The position numbers and the translations under genes were made by a program. 64,000 nucleotides of DNA from Pseudocercospora fijiensis CIRAD86 (Eukaryota; Ascomycota; Dothideomycetes; Mycosphaerellales; Mycosphaerellaceae), in assembly GCF_000340215.1 (NCBI RefSeq), contig NW_006921542.1, forward strand, positions 183,610 through 247,609. The letters run 5' to 3'. Shown in pieces: positions 45,331 through 55,991 of this stretch; within the stretch, counting starts at the first letter, position 1, and the number at the start of each line of letters is the position of its first letter. Below the pieces are notes generated by a model, which was not told where the DNA came from, did no database searches, and saw only the letters and a program-made list of their open reading frames with translations.

Positions 45331-45960
45331 TCTATTCTTTTAGTATATGTTCTATTTATAGCCTGAATAATTAAGATTTATTTATATATCTTAAGCTAAG
45401 GTTAATAACTTTTACTACTAGCAAATTTACTACTAAAGTCTAAATCGCTATTTTAGTATATAGCTAAAGTCCTATTCTCTCTTACTATAGCAATTAGCTA
45501 AGTAGTACTTAGTATTTGCTATAGATATTTTTAATTTTTAACTAAATATTTAAAGCCTACTAACTAAGAGTCTAAAGGAATTAATAGCGCGCATCTAGAC
45601 TAGTTACGGTAGCAAACTACTACTTAGATACTAGTACTTATACTAAGCCCTACGAAACTATATACTATAGCTAGAACAAACTACTATATAACTTAAAAAA
45701 GTATAACTACAATTAAGAATTGTAAGACTAGTAAGGTTTCCTTAATAAACTAGGGCATATATATATATATATATAGAAACTAAAATAATAATATTCTCTA
45801 AAACTAGTATCGTATTCCTAGAGCCTTATAAATAGCTACATTATATATAATATAAAGATACCTAGGCCTATAGTTGTAGAGTCTAAGAGCCTTTAGCTAT
45901 CCAATTTTACTAGCCTCGGTAATTGATATATATATACGATTAGTAATCAAAACAAATACA
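45331..45960. other. AT-rich RIP-type sequence, no gene
   Basis: TA-rich sequence with a short AT microsatellite near 45,757-45,774. The composition changes sharply to normal at about 45,955 (ACAAATACATTGCAAGCTGC), the left edge of the genic island. Confidence 0.7.
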
Positions 45961-46551
45961 TTGCAAGCTGCCAGTCTTGGAACGCGACAGTGGTCCACAA
46001 CACTTCCTAGTTTCTAAGACCGAGAAGAAGCCTAACCAAGCCGACGACTGTCTGCCCTCAGATGCTGCAATACATCACTAACCCAGAAACTTGACACACA
46101 AAGTCCACGAGGCTGTCTTTCTATCGTTCTCGCGGGTCTCAATGCTTTCCTAACGGCAATCATTTCAAACAAACGTACGAAAGTCTTGGATTTCCTCTCG
46201 AGAACAAAAACAAATTTTCAGCATCCGAAGACAGACCACCCGCGACAAGCAGGACGGGTGTCCTGAAGGTCCTTCTTCTTCAAAGCCTTGGCTTGAACAA
46301 TACCCTGCTTGCATTGATTATGTTCATCTTGCGCTCCCTTGTTCGAAAAGTCCCACCCCAATGCCCGTATTCTCTACCGCGCCTTTCCACTAAACCCAAT
46401 TTCTTCTTACGACATCCTCGCACCATCCTCATCCTTATCCTCATCCACAACAACCACTAACCTCTCAAACCCCTCTACCGTCTTCCAAATCTCATCACCC
46501 TTCTTCCCATCTATCCCAACCCTACTAGATTTCCCTAAAACTCAACTCCCC

Positions 46552-47952
46552 TCAGATCCCGATCCTCCCAATCATCCCCCCCTCCAGCGCCCCCATCCAC
46601 CAAACCCAATCCCTCTTTATCCCATCCACATCCCTCTTTTTTTCGTCTCTCCAAAGATTCCCTATCTCCTCGGCCGCCTTGAAAATCTCTTCACTTTTTT
46701 TCGCCGCATGATTCCAAGCCTCCCATGTTTTGGAGGAAGTCAAGTTTCCGAAGATATGGGAGAGGAGGGTGGAGAGGTATATGTCGTAGTCGTTAGGATG
46801 AGGTGTAGAGGAGGAGGAGGTTGGCGGCGGGAGGGAAAAAGAGAGGATTTGTTCTTTGAGTTCGAAAATGCGTGGAAAACGTTGAAATGTGGCGCGGATG
46901 AGGAGGTCGGGATTCATTGTCCAGAAATTCTCGTCGTTGGTGAAAGATGAATTGTTCATCGTCGTCGTGTCATCGTCGTCTTGATGGGAGATCTTTATCC
47001 TCTTCCTCCCCTCCCAAACAACTCTCACAAAAGGACTCCACCTCTTCCATCCCTCTCCCTCCTCATCCTCTTTCTTCTTGCTTCCAACCTCCCCCAAAAT
47101 CTCCTCCACCCACCCAACCCACCCCTCATAAACCTTTCTCGTCTCTTGCAATCCCGCATTGTGTTGAGTAACAAGGAAAATCATCTCCCACCTCATCTCG
47201 TTCAACATTTGTGCGAGCTCGTAAAAAATCTCTGCCAATTGCGCCTCTTCCTCCCTCTTCATGGTTTGAAGTTCTCGTTGTCGACAAAAGATGTCAGCAT
47301 CACACCACAACCCACCTCTCCTATCCTCTTCAGCTTCGAGAACAGCATACTTCGACCCCCCCAATATCTCTCGATACCGAACCTCCCTCGTGGCATTCAT
47401 TTTCCACTCCTGCAAAAACTTCTCCCACCTCTTCTTCTTATCCCTCTCGTCCGTCTTTCCCTCTGAGTTTGATGTTGATGTCGAGAGCTGACAAACCGCA
47501 GTCACAGATTTGCACCACAACCCTTCAATCCCACGAATCGAATCCGCGAGAACAGAATCTTTGTACTGAATTTGGGAGCTGGTGAGGGAGTGGAGGGATG
47601 AAAGGTTTGTGAGTATTGGTGGTGGAGTCTCTCTCACAACAGAAGGAGGAGAAGCCGAGCCAGAACCAGAAGATATGGTAAAGAGTATTGTGTATGGGAG
47701 GATGAAGTTTACGAGCAGGAATGCTAGGACGATGTGCTGGGAGATATTCAGGCGAGGAGAAAAGTGGTGGAGGTACCAGAATGTTGTGGCTGTAAGGTGG
47801 AGGAGGTTGAGAACGAGCCAGATGTCGGAGTAGGTGAAGAACGTAGTGTAGATGAGGATTATCAAAGATGTAAGGCGGATGAGGAGGCGAGAGGTGGGGT
47901 TGTAGGCGGTGTGGTGTTCGAGGTAGAGTTCGAGGGTGTGTTTGAAGGACAT
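46552..47952 (-). CDS. putative membrane protein, 466 aa, unknown
   Basis: Single-exon gene. I chose the ATG at 47,952-47,950 (MSFKHTLELYLEHH) because three hydrophobic segments follow at once: residues 22-41 (LTSLIILIYTTFFTY), 44-61 and 73-94. The upstream extension of the frame is Arg/Thr-rich and has no such logic. After the membrane part come a Ser/Pro linker, a Lys/Glu-rich region (KKKRWEKFLQEWK) and a probable helical or coiled segment (REEEAQLAEIFYELAQMLNE, about 245-270). An acidic Lys/Glu linker and a further soluble C-terminal domain ending near WVWWMGALEGG complete it. I recognise no family. It is divergent from the gene at 48,887, with 934 bp between start codons. The coding strand is C-rich in the 5' third and G-rich afterwards. 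No RIP stops. Confidence 0.7.
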   Translation of the reverse strand: MSFKHTLELYLEHHTAYNPTSRLLIRLTSLIILIYTTFFTYSDIWLVLNLLHLTATTFWYLHHFSPRLNISQHIVLAFLLVNFILPYTILFTISSGSGSASPPSVVRETPPPILTNLSSLHSLTSSQIQYKDSVLADSIRGIEGLWCKSVTAVCQLSTSTSNSEGKTDERDKKKRWEKFLQEWKMNATREVRYREILGGSKYAVLEAEEDRRGGLWCDADIFCRQRELQTMKREEEAQLAEIFYELAQMLNEMRWEMIFLVTQHNAGLQETRKVYEGWVGWVEEILGEVGSKKKEDEEGEGWKRWSPFVRVVWEGRKRIKISHQDDDDTTTMNNSSFTNDENFWTMNPDLLIRATFQRFPRIFELKEQILSFSLPPPTSSSSTPHPNDYDIYLSTLLSHIFGNLTSSKTWEAWNHAAKKSEEIFKAAEEIGNLWRDEKKRDVDGIKRDWVWWMGALEGGMIGRIGI

Positions 47953-48886
47953 GGTCGGTCGGTAGGCGGTGGTTGAGGTAGTTTGACGAGAGTATTGGTT
48001 GAAGTGGGAGGAAATCCGGATTTTTTTTTGCGGAAAGAAACGCGAGAGGGAGTATTTGGTCGAAGATGGAGGAACGAATGCCCTTCGACGTGAATCGGGA
48101 GAAAGAAGAAGTGTCTCGTAAAATCCATTATGTCTAGGACAGAAACACTTTGTCTGGCTTGAAACAAAGACGTTCTGTGGTTCCAGAATGCCCGGCAGCC
48201 GAAACAATTCACCCACTGCAGCCGGCCGAGTAAGAGTACATGTTTGTTTGTGGCACAAGCTACATCCGAGACCATATGCCAGTCCTTGATGAACACAGGT
48301 CGGCCGTTGGAGGTGCGTCCTCGCAGTGCGCCGAACCGAAAGCAGGAGAGGGTTGAAAATCTCGAGAATGAAAGTTTCGCTGACGTTCACAAGCCGCGCG
48401 GCATAAATGGCAATGATTCTCAAGGTTGAGAGAATTCTGAAAAGACACTGGCGCGGCGCTATAGGTTCCAGACAACAGCCAGAAGTGCCTCAAGGGCCTC
48501 GCCTCACAAGATTGGCGTTGCATGGAGATGGGAATGATTCGCAGGTTGTCAGTCTGCTTTCGGAAATCAAGAGTAGACACCAACAGCAGCTGGGAGGGTG
48601 GGGATTGTGAAGCCAAACGACGGAAGTAGTGCACCAACTTCCTTGTAAGCAGGTCATCGTCACCAGCAAAGCATGATCCGATCGGCATCCAGGAAGTGTG
48701 GAAATTCCCGATTGTGTATGAAGTCGACTTCGGGAGGCGTGACTTCAATGCCGACTTACTTGACGAATTGGGAAGCGTGCATGCGCGGACAGAAAGCCGG
48801 GTGTGTATAAAACATTCGCGCGTGTGTACATCTCTGAGCCGCTGCTTTCTCCTGATCATTCCTCACCACCACCATCACTCCATACC
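47953..48886. promoter_or_regulatory. divergent intergenic region with TATA box
   Basis: 934 bp between two oppositely directed start codons. On the + strand TATAAAA stands at 48,806-48,812, about 75 bp before the ATG at 48,887. A start site roughly 30 bp downstream of it would exclude the in-frame ATG at 48,803. No clear TATA was found for the minus gene. Open frames inside are probably chance. Confidence 0.55.
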
Positions 48887-50530
48887 ATGTCACACTTTCA
48901 CAACCTTTTCCAAGGCGGACCACCAGCGAAGGTCGAGGTCCGCGACGTCAGGATGGATTGGACTCCCAAAGTCAAGACAGAAGATGTTTTGCTTCTGCCG
49001 CCATCACCTCCACGCACGCCACCTCCAAGCACACCACGCCCAAGCAGACCCCGCCCAAGCGCGCTGCGCCCAAGCACACCACCGATACAAGCAGACCGAG
49101 GCGGAGTCCCAGACCGCCCGCGCCGCCGAGCAGGTGAAGGATGGTTCGCATGGCTGCGCGCGGTATGGCAATGCGCTCTCGCGCTGTGTCATGCACTGTG
49201 TCAGGGAACTGTTTGCCTGTTTCGGTGGGTTGTCTGGCTGGGTCAATGGATTGCTCAGCTGGGGTATTGCGTGGGCTGCGGCTGCGACTGGCTGATTTCG
49301 CTGGTCGACGGCATACGCTACTGGACGCTGTACCCAATCCACGCAATCACGGCACGCCGATTGGGACGCTGGATGCTACCACTGATGCTCTTTCTTGCGC
49401 AGTGCTCGCCAGGAGTGCGCTACGCCGCAACAATCGCTGGGCGTGCATTGTCCATGCGCGCCGACGATGCGTGCTACAGCGGATTCCGCGCGCCACCAGT
49501 TCTCTTCAGCCTGAATGCGACCAAGCCTTCATCATGGATGTCTGTGCCTGTCCAGAACAGCATGGCGTGGGATCAGATCACGCGCGAGGATGCGGCGGAG
49601 GCAGCCATGATGCAGCGCTTGAATCTGTCGCACACGGTGTTGGATGAGTGGCGGAGAGGAATGCAAGGTAGCGGTCGCGAGGGTGCTGCAGAGCCGCTGG
49701 AGTATGTGTGTACGGCGGTGTGGCGGCGCATCGAGGGAGCGGCAGCAATCGTGACCGGACGGAGATTCGTGGATGGCATGTCGCATCGACATGAGGTGGC
49801 AGTCGAATACGGCGAGGCGCTGGGAGAGCTGTTGGATCGGGTTAGTATCATGCTGGATCAGGACCAGGCGTTACGGTCATGGACATCGTTTTGGTGGAGG
49901 TGGTTAGAAGCCGTGTGTCCGGAGAAGCTGATGAGGCGCATCAAGCGGTCGCGCGAGCAAGAACAGATTGGCGAGTTGGCATGGTGGATTCGTGAGTGGA
50001 GTGTGGCCCGCGAGCAGCCTTTGCTTCGACTCTACTACGCTCTCGCACGCGCGCCATTGCGGAATCAGATGTTGGTGGAGGTGTTGCGCCAGATGGTGTG
50101 GGCTCAGCACTGGATGGAGTTGCTTCCCCGCAACCAGTCGGCGTGCGGCTTGTCGGCGCCGACGCTCGAGGAGATGCGGGCGTGGGTGGCAGCTTGGCCG
50201 CGCATCATCCAGCGCAACACCGACGACGCCACGCAGCAGATGAGCATTTTCTCCATCGAGCATGAATACGACGATGCCGCCTCCGACGACGCCGATGCGA
50301 ACGCCGATGACCTGTTTCGTGGCATCGCCGACGCAACGTGCGGGAGTGACAACCACGATAGCGATGGGCCGGACAAGCTGCACAGGCTGCTGCAGGCCTT
50401 GCGCTACATGAATGCCTTTTACCGCAAACCAGCAGCGCGAGGCATGCGCCTGGAGCAGTACTCAGCCATGCTTCGCCTTTTGCTCACCGCGTACGCAAAT
50501 CCAAACACGGACACGAACACGAATCTCTGA
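48887..50530 (+). CDS. Pro-rich/Trp-rich probable membrane protein, 547 aa
   Basis: Intronless frame. The start MSHFHNLFQGG is chosen over an in-frame ATG 84 bp upstream because a TATA box overlaps that one. Residues about 38-66 are a PPSPPRTPPPSTPRP-type proline repeat, encoded by imperfect 15-bp DNA repeats (49,016-49,085). Residues about 86-140 are hydrophobic, rich in Trp and Cys (WFAWLRAVWQCALALCHALC, CVGCGCDWLISLV), and 162-171 (RWMLPLMLFL) may be another membrane segment. The remainder is an Arg/Trp-rich, mostly helical domain with an acidic patch (DDAASDDADANADD) near residue 465. No known domain recognised. The next gene lies 463 bp downstream on the same strand. Confidence 0.65.
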   Translation: MSHFHNLFQGGPPAKVEVRDVRMDWTPKVKTEDVLLLPPSPPRTPPPSTPRPSRPRPSALRPSTPPIQADRGGVPDRPRRRAGEGWFAWLRAVWQCALALCHALCQGTVCLFRWVVWLGQWIAQLGYCVGCGCDWLISLVDGIRYWTLYPIHAITARRLGRWMLPLMLFLAQCSPGVRYAATIAGRALSMRADDACYSGFRAPPVLFSLNATKPSSWMSVPVQNSMAWDQITREDAAEAAMMQRLNLSHTVLDEWRRGMQGSGREGAAEPLEYVCTAVWRRIEGAAAIVTGRRFVDGMSHRHEVAVEYGEALGELLDRVSIMLDQDQALRSWTSFWWRWLEAVCPEKLMRRIKRSREQEQIGELAWWIREWSVAREQPLLRLYYALARAPLRNQMLVEVLRQMVWAQHWMELLPRNQSACGLSAPTLEEMRAWVAAWPRIIQRNTDDATQQMSIFSIEHEYDDAASDDADANADDLFRGIADATCGSDNHDSDGPDKLHRLLQALRYMNAFYRKPAARGMRLEQYSAMLRLLLTAYANPNTDTNTNL

Positions 50531-50700
50531 AGTCACAGCTCACAGCGGGAAGCCCAAAGCCGGAAGCCCGCAGCCGCAGAGCCGCAAGTGCAGAGCCGCA
50601 AGTGCAGAGCCGCAGCCAGCTCGGGCGAAGCCGAAAGCCGCCCCCACACCCGCGCCCGCAAGCCGCACCCGCAAGCCACCCATTGCGCAAGACGCTTGAT
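50531..50700. repeat. GC-rich minisatellite (AGAGCCGCAAGTGC)
   Basis: Short repeats of AGAGCCGCAAGTGC, AGCCGCAG and AAGCCG units lie directly after the stop codon of the preceding gene. This is probably 3' UTR or intergenic. The rest to 50,993 is ordinary intergenic sequence that must hold the promoter of the next gene; no clear TATA. Confidence 0.6.
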
Positions 50701-50993
50701 TGTACTTTGCTGTCTGCGACATCTCTCGCTCAAACACTTGAGCATCGCGGTGAGAAAGGCGCCGAAAGAAGGGTTCTTTTCTGTTGCGCAACAAATGTTG
50801 GCTGTACTATAGCGCTGACAGATTGCGCATCTGCAGCAAGGCCACCCGCCCACGAGGTTCGTATTGTTGGCCGAATGCGTCCATCCGCATCCCTTGCGCA
50901 CAAAGACCAAAACATTGCGCGCACTTCTGTTTGTAACGCTCCAATACACAATCACACTCATACCTACACTGCCATCGTCTCTCTCTTCCGGAA

Positions 50994-52950
50994 ATGTTCC
51001 CGCATCTCCTGTTGTCATGCGTTGTTGCAGCAATTGCTGCCGCATCCGCATCCGCATCTGCATCCTCGCCTGCTTCACCCGCGTCTGCTTCACTCCCTCT
51101 CTGGCACTGGCCCGCCTTCGCCAACGACCCGAGGCATGTCACCAACGACACTCTGGCCCAAGAAGCCGATCAGCACCTCCTCCAACTCTCGACATTCTCG
51201 CCTCGGTACTCTATCCCATGGCTGATGGACATCTACCACCCCATCCCTTTCACCACTACGGCCGAAGATGACCTTCCAGCCTACCGCCATGTCCGCCCAG
51301 GACATATTTCTTACGGCGCTGCTTTCGCCTTCACTCTGAAGCAGCGCAATTGTGAAGCCTTTCGCGCTCTCCGCCATACCCGTCGCTCACAAGCCCTGAC
51401 GGATGAACTTGATGACTTCTCCTGGCTCGACAATCTCTCTACACAGCGCTGCACACTCCAATTCAAGTCTGCCCGCCAACTGCTGTCCAGTCTGCACTGC
51501 CTGTACCGCTTCCTGGCCCGCCATCTGTACCTCGTCCTCAAACCTGCGGACTACTCACACTGGGTGAAGCGGGCGCAGATACTCGGCCATCGTCAGCGCC
51601 ACGCACTCTCACCCTACCTCGACCGCTCACCAGACCTCTTCAACCAGCATCAGCGCATTCGGAACATGACTACCACATACCGCTCCAAGGTGACCGAGTC
51701 TCTCGATGTCATCGCCTTCCGCATCGTGCAGTGCCATCGCCAGGGCCCAGAAGCGCCATGTCGGGCAAAGTTCGTCCCTGACATTGAAGCCCTGTATCGC
51801 AGCAAAGCCTGGGTGGACTGGCTCGACCTCAATGCGCTTGTCTCATACCAACGCATGTCCGCCATGTCCTTCTTCGCTCTGCAGATGCGCGACACCTTGG
51901 ACCGGTTGATGAGAGGGGTGAAGGCTGAGCAAACTGATTTCGTCGCTCTCGTAAGTCTACAGCACTCACACGTCAACCTATCACACTGATTTTTGCTCCC
52001 AGCACTCATTGATCAACTTCATCCACCGCCTCAACCAACCCACCTCCAACGGTCCCACTCTCCTCCACACCCTCGGCTACCGCGCCGGTCTCTACGCCTC
52101 CAAACACTGGGCCCACCGCCACGACAAAGCCCGAACTCGCAACCCATCATCCCACCAACTCACCTTCCCTCCCAACCTCGAGCCCGCACCTTTCAGCTCC
52201 GACTTCCTCACCTGCCTCTGGAACTTGGGGAAAGCCATCTCCGTCAGCAACAACAACCAATCCACTTCCAGCGACCCACCAATCACCTGTCCCCTCTACC
52301 TCTCCCTCCAACGCAACAAAAACTGGGTTTTCCAATACTTCTCGCAACTCACACTCTCCTCTTCTCCCTCTTCGCCTTCTTCGCCTTTTGAGCTCCCAGT
52401 CCCCGAGCCTCTGGAACCTGTTGGCGATGACTGGAATTGCGAAGCACCGCAATTCGAAGGCGCTATGCCGTTGTCCGGCAAGGGATTGAGGATGGGGAAT
52501 ACGGAGTTTGGGAGGTTGCGCGAGTGGGAGATGTTTAAGAGGCAGTCGAATGGGGAGAGGTGTGTTGTTTGGGAGGATGAGGAAAATGGACTGGATGGGT
52601 ATGGGTTTCATGAAATGGGGGGTGGGGATGGTGTTTGGTGTTTGGTTGATTTGCCTTGGGAGAAGGATGAAGAGGGGATGGGAAAAGAGGATGGGGTTTG
52701 GGGGTTTTGGAGAAGTGTCGATGGGGATAGGGAGATGTTGTGGGGGAATGAGACGCTTTTTGAGACGTCGAGGGAGAGGTTTCGGAAGGGTTTGTGCGAA
52801 AGACGGAGGGAGGAGATGATGGAAAAGGAAAGGGAGGAGAAAGAGGAGGAGGAGGAAGAGGGAGGGAAGGGGTTTTTCGGGGTTGGGTTTGGGGAGTTGT
52901 TGGAGAGGGTTGAGCGTGAGTTTTTCGAGAGAGTCGGGTGGGTGTTTTAG
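50994..52950 (+). CDS. probable secretory-pathway protein, two exons, 634 aa
   Basis: join(50,994-51,950; 52,003-52,950). The 52-bp intron begins GTAAGT, has a CTGAT branch-like site and ends CCCAG; it is phase 0 and joins ..DFVAL to HSLINFIHRLN. Without splicing the first frame would stop at 51,989. The N-terminus MFPHLLLSCVVAAIAAASAS is a signal-peptide-like segment followed by a Ser/Ala run. Exon 1 has scattered Cys and His and blocks such as YRFLARHLYLVLKPADYSHW. Exon 2 ends in an acidic Glu-rich coil (KEREEKEEEEEEGGKG) and FFERVGWVF. No family recognised. The coding strand is C-rich up to about 52,430 and G-rich after it. The acidic tail could instead mean an intracellular C-terminus. 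Confidence 0.72.
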
Positions 52951-53400
52951 GTTCTTTTTCCAGTGGTGTTTTGGAGGAGGAAAAGGAGGGAAGGGAAAAA
53001 AAAGCTTTCGGGTTTGAGGAGGTTGTTCGTGCGTTTTTTGGGAGTATTGGGCGCGTCGCTCGATGGGTTTTGTAATTTCTACGAGGAGGGTAATTGAATT
53101 CTTTCGACGAAGCTCCTTGAGTTGCTCTAGGTGCCCAGAGCAGAGATAGATCGAGAATACATCAGATCAGTGCCAAATCACGTACCAGAAATGTATCACG
53201 CCCGCAAAACTGAGCACTCACTGTAATAGGAAGCCTGAGAAGAAGAATAGTCAAATCTTCTATACCGTACTGCTGTATCGTATTGTAGAAGGTCGAGGGC
53301 AAGGCAAGAGTTGTGTGCGGGAAAGCCGGGAAGCCGGGCCGCGCCGAGACGAGCCCAGGCTGGATTTGCATGAGACAGTGATGTCCAAACCTTAGTAAGT
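52951..53400. other. 3' flank and island edge
   Basis: G-rich 3' flank of the preceding gene, then ordinary sequence to about 53,395, where composition flips to TA-rich. A 69-codon minus frame (53,162-53,371) has no features and is not annotated as a gene. Confidence 0.6.
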
Positions 53401-53534
53401 AGTAATTACTATCCCTATAGTAATTACTATAGAAATTTTGAGGCGTAGTAATAGTAATTACTATTACTATTTTTTTTCAGAACCCTATAGTGATAGTAAT
53501 TACTCTATTACTATATAGTAATATAGTAATTACT
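53401..53534. repeat. cluster of the palindrome AGTAATTACT
   Basis: The perfect 10-bp palindrome AGTAATTACT occurs five times, at 53,401, 53,419, 53,453, 53,495 and 53,525, mixed with AGTAATAGTAAT. It marks the junction between the genic island and the AT-rich block. Confidence 0.85.
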
Positions 53535-53779
53535 ACTACTAAGAACGGTAATAGTATAAAAGTTCTAGTATTACTAGATATCCCTATTAAATTTAGTATA
53601 GTTATAGTTCTAAAGATAATAGTTAAAGAGAATCTATTATCTAATATTAATTATTTAATATATAATAGAGTATAAGACATAGTAGTAATAGTATAGCTAT
53701 ATTTAAAGACTTCTAACAATAGACAGCCTATATATACGTATTTTAGATTATAAGGTATAATTAAAGCCTAATAATAGTA
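53535..53779. other. AT-rich sequence, no gene
   Basis: TA-rich DNA. A 61-codon + frame (53,490-53,675) overlaps the palindrome cluster and has no recognisable content. Confidence 0.6.
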
Positions 53780-54748
53780 CTTTACTAGATTTAAAAATCT
53801 TATTTAATTTATTACTAGATAAGTATACTACTTATAATATTATAATAAAATATTAAAAAGAAGTCTAAATGTTTTAGTTTAAGATAAGGAGTAAAGATTT
53901 ATAGATTCTTAATAAACTATAGCTATCATATATAAATAACCTTAAATAGATTTTAAGTGTTTCTTTTATAACTTAGTAAATATAGGGCCGATTAAGCTAA
54001 AAGAATAGATATAGCCTAAAACTTCTATACGGCTATTCTAGATAAAACTTTCTATTATTAAATATTAGTATAGCTTAGTTAGTAACAGTTCTTAGGTATA
54101 ACCCCAAAAACCAAAGAATCTTGTTTAATTTATTACTATATAGCTATACTAATTATAATATTATAATTTTATACTAAAATATAGCTAAAGAATTCTATTT
54201 TTAGATACAAAGAAAACTATTCTAAATTTATTATAAAAATAGCTATTATATATAATTAACCTTAATTGAGTTTTAGTGTTTTATTAAATATCTTAGTTAT
54301 TATAAGTCTAATTAGGCTAAAATTAAAGATATAAAAACTTTATAGTAATATCTAATTATGAAATTACTTTTAAGGATAAAACCGCTATATATAGCTATAG
54401 AATCGCCGAATAACTAGTTATACTTTAAAAATTAAAAATATTATTTAATTTATTACTAGATAGCTATACTAATTATAATATTATAATTCTATACTAAAAT
54501 ATAGAATTAAGGCTATACTTTTAGATAAGAGAAAAATAATTCCTAATATATTATAAAAAATAGCTATTATGCATAATTAACCTTAAATAAGTTTTAGTGT
54601 TTTTTTAATATCTTAGGTATTATAAGTCCGATTAAGCTAAAATTAAAGATATAAGAGTGTTTTAGTAATATCTATCTAGTAAACCCTTTTTTAGTATAAA
54701 GACGCTATATATAGCCGTAGAATCGCCGAATAACTAATTATACTTTTT
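53780..54748. repeat. 320-bp AT-rich tandem repeat, three copies
   Basis: The block TATTTAATTTATTACTAGAT recurs at 53,801, 54,122 and 54,442. GAATCGCCGAATAACTA recurs at about 54,400 and 54,720, again 320 bp apart. The first copy is the most divergent. No coding capacity. Confidence 0.85.
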
Positions 54749-54805
54749 AGAGCTTTTCAGAGCTTTTATATAGTAACGCATAGCTTTCGTATAGCTATAC
54801 GAGGC

Positions 54806-55480
54806 TTGGGACATGAATCTGTACTTCCCCTCGCGTCTAAAAATTGCCGTGTAACCTTGTACGACCTCGTACGACCTCGAAGAACCGCGACAACTCGACG
54901 AAAGCCTAACGAACAAAGACGAACGTTTCTCGAACTACAATGCCTTACGACACTAATATACTTATTCCCGAGACGGGCTTTAATGCCTACGATTACCGAC
55001 ACGACGCTGCAAAGTCGGTTTGGGACCGTAATGTCCCGACAAAGTTCGTTTGCGTTTGGATTTGTTTCTTTGGTTTGTTTTTATCGCCGAGACTATTTTG
55101 CCGTTAGGCATTTTATAAAAGAGAACGAGGCAAAGGAAGGACGAATTCGTAACCTTATTCGTACTATCGGTCGTCTTAAGGACAAGATTCGCGAGTTAGA
55201 AGAGAGAAGTACGTAGTTTTTTTTTTCTTTCTTTAGCTAATATCTTTTAGTTAGTATTCTCGAGGCCCCCCCCCGGCGCCTACTCCGGCTCCTATTACCG
55301 AGATAGCGAGCCTCGATACCCCCGAACTTGCTCTCGAGATTAGCGACGAAGGTATGTTTAATAAAATAATAATTTTCTTATACTAATATTTCTTTTAGAT
55401 TGGGCAGAGTTCTTTCGCGATGTAGGCTTAGATATTTAGTATCTAGGAGGCCTAGAAGTGTGTATATAACAGAAAACTAC
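54806..55480 (+). pseudogene. relic of a spliced gene, coiled-coil exon
   Basis: This patch is base-balanced. A + frame ends in a Lys/Arg/Glu heptad-like helix (RIRNLIRTIGRLKDKIRELE, about 55,140-55,200). An intron-like segment follows at 55,209-55,250 (GTACGT..CTAAT..TTTAG). The next exon encodes APTPAPITEIASLDTPELAL and EISDE, a second intron lies at 55,352-55,398 (GTATGT..CTAAT..TTTAG), and DWAEFFRDVGLDI follows before a stop. A nine-C run at 55,266-55,274 puts the second exon out of frame by one base, so it is a relic or an assembly error. It might be the 5' part of a transposon or host gene; I do not recognise it. The upstream limit is uncertain. Confidence 0.45.
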
Positions 55481-55991
55481 TATCGTTAGTTTAGGGTAAT
55501 CTTAAACCCTATTTAACTTATATTGTCTAACTATATTTTAAAGAATATATATTAATATACTTATAATAGAAACTATATACTAAATCTAAAGATATTTATA
55601 TTCTTTTATATTTAATACTATTATTTAAAAGTATTAATTATTTAGATTAAAGATATAAATCCTAAAACTTTACTCTAGTGTATTAAATAAAATTAAAATT
55701 GTGTTACTTTAAAGGTACTTCCTTTACTTTTTCAATTATACTACTATATTTATTAATTATAAATATATATAGTATATCTTATAATTCTATATTAAATATA
55801 TAATATTAGTTATTAGTAGTAGTACTATACTAGTATATATAAAGGTTAAAATAATTGTTTTTAAAATTATATTTAATATTTTCTTTACGTACTCAGGTAC
55901 CTTTTTAAGGTTTTGGATTTCATTTTTATAGACGCGTCTAGAAAAGAAATTCTCTATAGCTAGTACTAAATAGTATTAAACTATTAACTCT
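55481..55991. other. AT-rich sequence, no gene
   Basis: TA-rich, no repeat unit or frame that I can support. Confidence 0.6.

Noticed and set aside
46339..47466. Several + strand ORFs of 66-203 codons
   Set aside because: They are shadows of the minus-strand gene at 46,552-47,952, produced by its low-complexity C/T-rich complement.
48260..48859. 199-codon minus-strand ORF upstream of the divergent gene pair
   Set aside because: It overlaps the TATA box and the probable 5' leader of the + strand gene, and has no domain or composition bias of a real protein.
48972..50383. ORFs on both strands inside the 547-residue gene
   Set aside because: GC-rich shadows; the chosen frame is longest, has a TATA box at the right distance and hydrophobic segments.
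52009..52950. Second part of the two-exon gene as a separate gene
   Set aside because: There is no ATG at its start, and a clean phase-0 intron joins it to the upstream frame.
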